Origin: JBDRZD01 sp964623395
Lineage (GTDB): Bacteria; Hydrothermota; Hydrothermia; Hydrothermales; Hydrothermaceae
Direction: 5' to 3'
Length of the DNA stretch: 9,821 bases
Assembly: GCA_964623395.1 (NCBI GenBank)
Contig: CAZUSI010000057.1
Location: forward strand, 1-9,821
The first letter of the stretch is position 1; every line of letters starts with the position of its first letter. The notes below the pieces were generated by a model. That model was not told the DNA's origin, did no database searches, and saw only the letters and a program-made list of their open reading frames with translations. The position numbers and the translations under genes were made by a program. Positions 6,811 to 9,821 of this stretch are shown here, piece after piece.

Positions 6811-7635
6811 ATGAAATTTTTTGAATACCTTGCAAAAATTGACAGAAGAATAATATACTTAATTCTTGCAATTTTTATTTTAATACCAATTATAAAACCT
6901 TTAAATTTACCTATTGGAACTTCCCATCCAGTTAAATCTTTATTTGATTTTATAGAAAAACAGCCAGAAGGAGCAGTTATTGTTCTTTCAGTAGATTATG
7001 ACGCATCTGTTTATCCTGAATGTCATCCAATGGCAAGGGCAATTGCAAGGCATGTATTATCAAGAAATTTAAGATTAATATGTTTAAATTTAAATGCAGC
7101 AGGAACAGGACTTGCTCTTGAAGTAATGACAGAAATTCCAAAGGAATATAATAAAAAATATGGAGAAGATTATGTATTTTTAGGATTTAGACCAGATGTA
7201 ACTGCTACAATTCTTGGATTTGGAGAAGATATAACAAAGATATTTCCATATGATTATTTTGGTAATAAAACAGATACATTAAAAATTTTTGAAGATGTCA
7301 AAAATTATGATAATATAGCACTTGTTGTATCAATATCAGGTTCAGCCTTGCCAGTTTCATGGATATATCTTGCAAGGGGAAGATATGGACAGGATATTGC
7401 AGCAGGAGTTACTGCTGTTATGGCTGCTGATTATTACCCTTATTTAAGAACAGGACAATTTGTCGGTCTTTTAGGAGGAATGAAAGGTGCTGCTGAATAT
7501 GAAAAACTTATTAATAAAAAAGAACTTGCATCTTCTGGAATGGATGCAATTTCAATTTCCCATATTTTAATAATAATCTTTGTTATAATTGGAAATATAG
7601 GTTATATTTTTCTTTTAAAAAGGAGGAAAAAATGA
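6811..7635 (+). CDS. Bitopic membrane protein with large extracytoplasmic domain, unknown function
   Basis: This is a 274-aa protein. A basic N-terminus (KIDRR, 9-13) precedes a transmembrane helix at 14-30. A soluble domain covers about 38-245, then a second helix (250-268) and a KRRKK tail (270-274). By the positive-inside rule both ends are cytosolic and the 200-residue domain is outside. The domain has alternating strand/helix pattern: AVIVLSVDYD (55-64), LRLICLNLNAAGTG (87-100), YVFLGFRPD (121-129) and NIALVVSISGSA (168-179). That looks like a Rossmann-type alpha/beta fold, but I can name no family. Three acidic residues flank the first strand region (Asp62, Asp64, Glu70) and CHPMARAIARH (71-81) is a candidate functional patch. 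It overlaps the next gene by 4 nt (ATGA), which indicates translational coupling within the membrane cassette. Confidence 0.82.
   Translation: MKFFEYLAKIDRRIIYLILAIFILIPIIKPLNLPIGTSHPVKSLFDFIEKQPEGAVIVLSVDYDASVYPECHPMARAIARHVLSRNLRLICLNLNAAGTGLALEVMTEIPKEYNKKYGEDYVFLGFRPDVTATILGFGEDITKIFPYDYFGNKTDTLKIFEDVKNYDNIALVVSISGSALPVSWIYLARGRYGQDIAAGVTAVMAADYYPYLRTGQFVGLLGGMKGAAEYEKLINKKELASSGMDAISISHILIIIFVIIGNIGYIFLLKRRKK
7621..7626 (+). promoter_or_regulatory. Ribosome binding site of the gene at 7632
   Basis: A consensus AGGAGG lies 5 nt before ATG 7632. It is built from the codons for the basic C-terminal tail of the upstream protein. Confidence 0.85.
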
Positions 7636-8255
7636 ATATTTCCCATGACCCATGGGTATGGATTGCAGCAATTTTAACACTCGCAATATTTTCATTTCTT
7701 TACAAGGATAATCCCTTTTACAAATTTGCAGAACATTTGCTTGTTGGCGTTACTGTTGGATATTATATAAACATTTATTGGCATAATGCAGCATATCCAT
7801 ATGTTATAAAACCATTATTTATTGAAAAGAACCTATTAACAATTATTCCCTTTCTCTTTGCAATTCTTTATTTTAGTATCTTGATTCCAAAATATTCCTA
7901 TTTTATAAGATATCCAATAGGTTTTTTACTTGGTGCCTTAAATGGAATGGCTATTTCTCCTGAATTTAAGGAAGCAATATTAGTCCAGGTAAAGGATACA
8001 ATTTTACCTAAATTTAGTTTATCCTTTGATTTCTTAAATTCTATTATAATATTTATTGGAACATTAGCAGTTTTAATATATTTCTTCTTTTCACTTGAAC
8101 ACAAAGGAATTTTAAAAGGATTTTCAAGAATAGGAATAATATTTTTGATGATTGGATTTGGCGCCTCTTTTGGATATACTGTAATGGCAAGAATTTCACT
8201 TTTAATAGGAAGATTAATTTTTCTTTTAAAGGATTGGCTTGGAATAATAAAGTAA
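7632..8255 (+). CDS. Polytopic membrane protein, six to seven transmembrane helices, unknown function
   Basis: This 207-aa protein has hydrophobic stretches at about 8-24, 30-48, 68-85, 92-108, 134-153, 166-183 and 187-199; some of the shorter ones may be re-entrant. Notable loop residues are KDNPFYKFAEH (25-35) and the Asn/His pair HNAA (51-54). I know no family name. The C-terminus ends LLKDWLGIIK, like the WLG ending of the six-helix protein two genes upstream, so the two may be distant relatives forming a heteromer. The start codon overlaps the upstream stop (ATGA) and the 3' end overlaps the following hydrolase gene by 22 nt, the tightest packing in the operon. This supports co-translation with both neighbours. 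Confidence 0.82.
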   Translation: MNISHDPWVWIAAILTLAIFSFLYKDNPFYKFAEHLLVGVTVGYYINIYWHNAAYPYVIKPLFIEKNLLTIIPFLFAILYFSILIPKYSYFIRYPIGFLLGALNGMAISPEFKEAILVQVKDTILPKFSLSFDFLNSIIIFIGTLAVLIYFFFSLEHKGILKGFSRIGIIFLMIGFGASFGYTVMARISLLIGRLIFLLKDWLGIIK

Positions 8256-9583
8256 AAAAAGCATTTATAATAGGTCTTGATGGAATTCCTTATGATTTGT
8301 TATTTGAAAAATTTATTGATGAATTAAAAAATTTTAAAAAATTAAAAGAGGAAAGCCAATATGGGATACTTGAAAGCATAATTCCACCAATTACTGTTCC
8401 TGCATGGCTTTCAATGATAACAGGTAAAACACCGGGAGAGCTTGGAATATATGGATTCAGGAATAGGAAATCTTATGAGGAATATTCATTAAAAATAACA
8501 GATTCTTATGATGTAAAAGAGGAAACAATATTTGAAGAATTATCAAAAAAAGGATATAAAATTATTTCCTTTGCTGTTCCACCTTCTTATCCACCAAAAC
8601 CTTTAAATGGAATAAGAATATCCTGTTTTTTAACTCCTGACTCTAAATCAGAGTATTCATATCCAAAAGGAATAAAAAATGAAATTGAAGAAAAATTTGG
8701 AGAATATTTATTTGATGTTAGGAAATTTAGAACAGATAATAAAGAATGGCTTTTAAGGGAAATATATAAGATGACAGAACAAAGGTTTGAAATTATAAAA
8801 TATTTGATTAAAAACAAGGAATGGGATTTGTTTTTCTTTGTTGAAATGGGACCTGATAGAATCCATCATGGTTTTTGGAAATTTTTTGATAAAAATCATA
8901 GAAAATATGAAAGGGGAAATAAATATGAAAATGAAATTAAAAAATACTACAAATATATTGATGAAAAAATTGGAGAAATAATTGAAATCTTGCCAGAATG
9001 CTATATCTTTATAATTTCTGACCATGGTGCAAAATGTATGGAAGGAGGAATTGCAATAAATGAATGGTTAATTGAAAATGGTTTTTTAAAATTAAAAAAT
9101 TATCCTGATGAAATTAAGAGAATTGAAATTGAAAACATTGATTTTTCAAAAACAATTGCCTTCGGTGAAGGTGGATATTATGGAAGAATTTTTTTAAATG
9201 TTAAAGGAAGAGAAAAGGAAGGCATCATTGATAAAAAAGATTATGAAAAGATTAGAAGGGAATTAAAAGAGGAGATTGAAAAAATACCTGATGAAAAGGG
9301 AAATAAATTAAATACAAAGGCATATTATCCAGAAGAAATATATCCTGAAGCAAAAGGAATTCCACCTGATTTAATAATAATTTTTGGTGATTTAAAATGG
9401 AGAAGTATTGGAAGTGTCGGAATTAAAAATATATATACTTTTGAAAATGATACGGGTCCTGATGATGCAAATCATTCAATGGAAGGGATTTATTTAATAA
9501 GGGATCCATATTTAAAAATAAAGGGGAGAAAAGATTTAAAAATTTATGATATCTATAAAATATTGAAAGAAATATTTGAATAG
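8234..9583 (+). CDS. Alkaline phosphatase superfamily hydrolase (COG3379/type I phosphodiesterase-like)
   Basis: This is a 449-aa metal-dependent phospho-/phosphonate-ester hydrolase. The alkaline phosphatase superfamily ligands are all visible: Asp16 in IIGLDGIP, the nucleophile Thr54 in PPITVPAW (51-58), Asp208 and His212 in GPDRIHH (206-212), Asp263-His264 in ISDHG (261-265) and His414 in DDANHSMEG (410-418). The substrate is unknown; the COG3379-like group is mostly uncharacterised. There is no signal peptide or transmembrane helix, so it is probably cytosolic. The only plausible start is TTG at 8234: the conserved core begins ten codons later and no ATG or GTG fits. The purine run AAAGGA touches this TTG, an unusually short spacing, so translation may rely on coupling to the upstream gene. 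The TAG stop at 9581-9583 overlaps the 3' end of the opposing tRNA-Arg gene by 2 nt. Confidence 0.88.
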   Translation: MAWNNKVKKAFIIGLDGIPYDLLFEKFIDELKNFKKLKEESQYGILESIIPPITVPAWLSMITGKTPGELGIYGFRNRKSYEEYSLKITDSYDVKEETIFEELSKKGYKIISFAVPPSYPPKPLNGIRISCFLTPDSKSEYSYPKGIKNEIEEKFGEYLFDVRKFRTDNKEWLLREIYKMTEQRFEIIKYLIKNKEWDLFFFVEMGPDRIHHGFWKFFDKNHRKYERGNKYENEIKKYYKYIDEKIGEIIEILPECYIFIISDHGAKCMEGGIAINEWLIENGFLKLKNYPDEIKRIEIENIDFSKTIAFGEGGYYGRIFLNVKGREKEGIIDKKDYEKIRRELKEEIEKIPDEKGNKLNTKAYYPEEIYPEAKGIPPDLIIIFGDLKWRSIGSVGIKNIYTFENDTGPDDANHSMEGIYLIRDPYLKIKGRKDLKIYDIYKILKEIFE

Positions 9584-9655
9584 CCCCTGGAGGGATTTGA
9601 ACCCACAACCACCTGGTCCGAAGCCAGGCGCTCTTCCATTTTGAGCTACAGGGGC
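9582..9655 (-). tRNA. tRNA-Arg (anticodon TCG)
   Basis: This 74-nt cloverleaf has a perfect 7-bp acceptor stem (GCCCCTG/CAGGGGC), D stem GCTC/GAGC with a GG-containing loop, anticodon stem CCTGG/CCAGG around loop CTTCGGA, and T loop TTCAAAT. The anticodon TCG reads CGN arginine codons. A20, C35 and G36, known arginine identity bases in E. coli, are present. Two oddities: the discriminator is T73 (usually A or G in bacterial tRNA-Arg), and the T stem GTGGG/CCCTC has a T50-T64 mismatch. CCA is not encoded. The 3' end overlaps the stop codon of the convergent hydrolase gene. It lies 2 nt downstream of tRNA-His and is surely cotranscribed with it. No terminator is visible beyond it. Confidence 0.93.
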
Positions 9656-9657
9656 AA

Positions 9658-9733
9658 GGTGGGCGACGGGATTTGAACCCGCAACCACCAGAGCCACAGT
9701 CTGGCGCTCTAACCGAGTTGAGCTACGCCCACC
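9658..9733 (-). tRNA. tRNA-His (anticodon GTG)
   Basis: This 76-nt cloverleaf includes the extra G at -1 (position 9733) paired with C73, the hallmark of tRNA-His. The acceptor is GTGGGCG/CGCCCAC, D stem GCTC/GAGC, anticodon stem CCAGA/TCTGG around CTGTGGC, and T arm GCGGG-TTCAAAT-CCCGT. CCA is not encoded. It is 63% G+C in an otherwise roughly 30% G+C region. It is the first gene after a strong leftward promoter, with a leader of only about 6 nt. The variable and T-arm region is nearly identical to that of the adjacent tRNA-Arg. Confidence 0.97.
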
Positions 9734-9745
9734 AAAATTTTTTAA

Positions 9746-9775
9746 ATTATAAACAATTTGACTTTATTTTTTCAA
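9746..9775 (-). promoter_or_regulatory. Predicted promoter of the tRNA-His/tRNA-Arg operon
   Basis: Read on the - strand, TTGAAA (plus 9775-9770) and a perfect TATAAT (plus 9751-9746) have an 18-bp spacer. Transcription would begin near 9739, about 6 nt before the tRNA-His 5' end, as is usual for tRNA genes. Confidence 0.7.
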
Positions 9776-9787
9776 TTAGTTTATAAT
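9758..9787 (+). promoter_or_regulatory. Predicted promoter for a + strand gene beyond the right edge
   Basis: TTGACT at 9758-9763 and TATAAT at 9782-9787 are separated by 18 bp. The start would be near 9794. The two divergent promoters here are interlocked, each -35 sitting in the other's spacer. Confidence 0.7.
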
Positions 9788-9815
9788 GTTATTTTTAAAT
9801 TTCAATTTTAAAATT

Positions 9816-9821
9816 AGGAGG
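9816..9821 (+). promoter_or_regulatory. Ribosome binding site of an off-window gene
   Basis: A consensus AGGAGG ends the window, about 22 nt after the predicted transcription start. A + strand gene should begin within roughly 5-10 nt beyond the edge. Confidence 0.65.

Noticed and set aside
8636..8660. Short inverted repeat (ACTCT/AGAGT) as a terminator
   Set aside because: The stem is about 5 bp, has no T run after it and lies in the middle of the hydrolase coding sequence.
8234..9821. Mobile element or integration site at the tRNA pair
   Set aside because: tRNA 3' ends are common att sites, but I see no duplicated tRNA fragment, integrase or terminal repeat in the window.
1..9821. CRISPR array, rRNA or riboswitch (including a cobalamin riboswitch before the B12 genes)
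   Set aside because: There are no regularly spaced repeats or rRNA segments, and the 50 nt before meaB are too short and lack any B12-box-like sequence.

Overview
The window is about 30% G+C with a purine-rich coding strand. It comes from an AT-rich bacterium, to judge by strong GGAGG-type ribosome binding sites, -35/-10 promoters with near-consensus -10 boxes, a bacterial-type EF-G relative and tRNAs without an encoded CCA. The two tRNA genes are about 60% G+C, twice the genome value, which points to a moderate thermophile. The gene mix (B12 acyl-CoA mutase, EF-G-like protein, a FN3/DUF6754-like membrane protein, COG3379-like phosphohydrolase) is one I associate with uncultured anaerobic bacterial lineages. 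That assignment is from memory and is not provable here.

Layout. From 50 to 9583 lie nine genes on the + strand with no intergenic gap over 14 nt and several overlaps, so they look like one operon. Part A (50-3096) is a coenzyme-B12 acyl-CoA mutase set: a MeaB-type GTPase chaperone, the 567-aa catalytic subunit and the 134-aa B12-binding subunit. The substrate-pocket residues (Phe96, Gln214) match isobutyryl-CoA mutase rather than methylmalonyl-CoA mutase. Part B (3111-5111) is an EF-G-like GTPase with an intact ribosome-facing domain IV but damaged G3 and G4 motifs. Part C (5108-8255) is four membrane-protein genes: a FN3 plus DUF6754-like protein, a six-helix protein, a bitopic protein with a roughly 200-residue extracytoplasmic domain, and another six- to seven-helix protein. 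This is the best candidate for an undescribed membrane complex. Part D (8234-9583) is an alkaline-phosphatase-superfamily hydrolase with all its metal ligands.

Right end. On the - strand are tRNA-His(GTG), then 2 nt, then tRNA-Arg(TCG). The tRNA-Arg 3' end overlaps the hydrolase stop codon. The last 88 nt are a divergent promoter region serving the tRNAs and a + strand gene beyond the window. The first 50 nt hold a very similar interlocked promoter pair; its + strand member would start transcription almost exactly at the meaB start codon.

How the genes work together. The mutase trio is functionally coherent: the GTPase loads and protects cobalamin on the two-subunit mutase, which interconverts branched and linear C4 acyl-CoA. 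The membrane cassette is coherent by overlap and spacing, but I cannot give it a function. Why an EF-G paralog sits between the two modules is unexplained.
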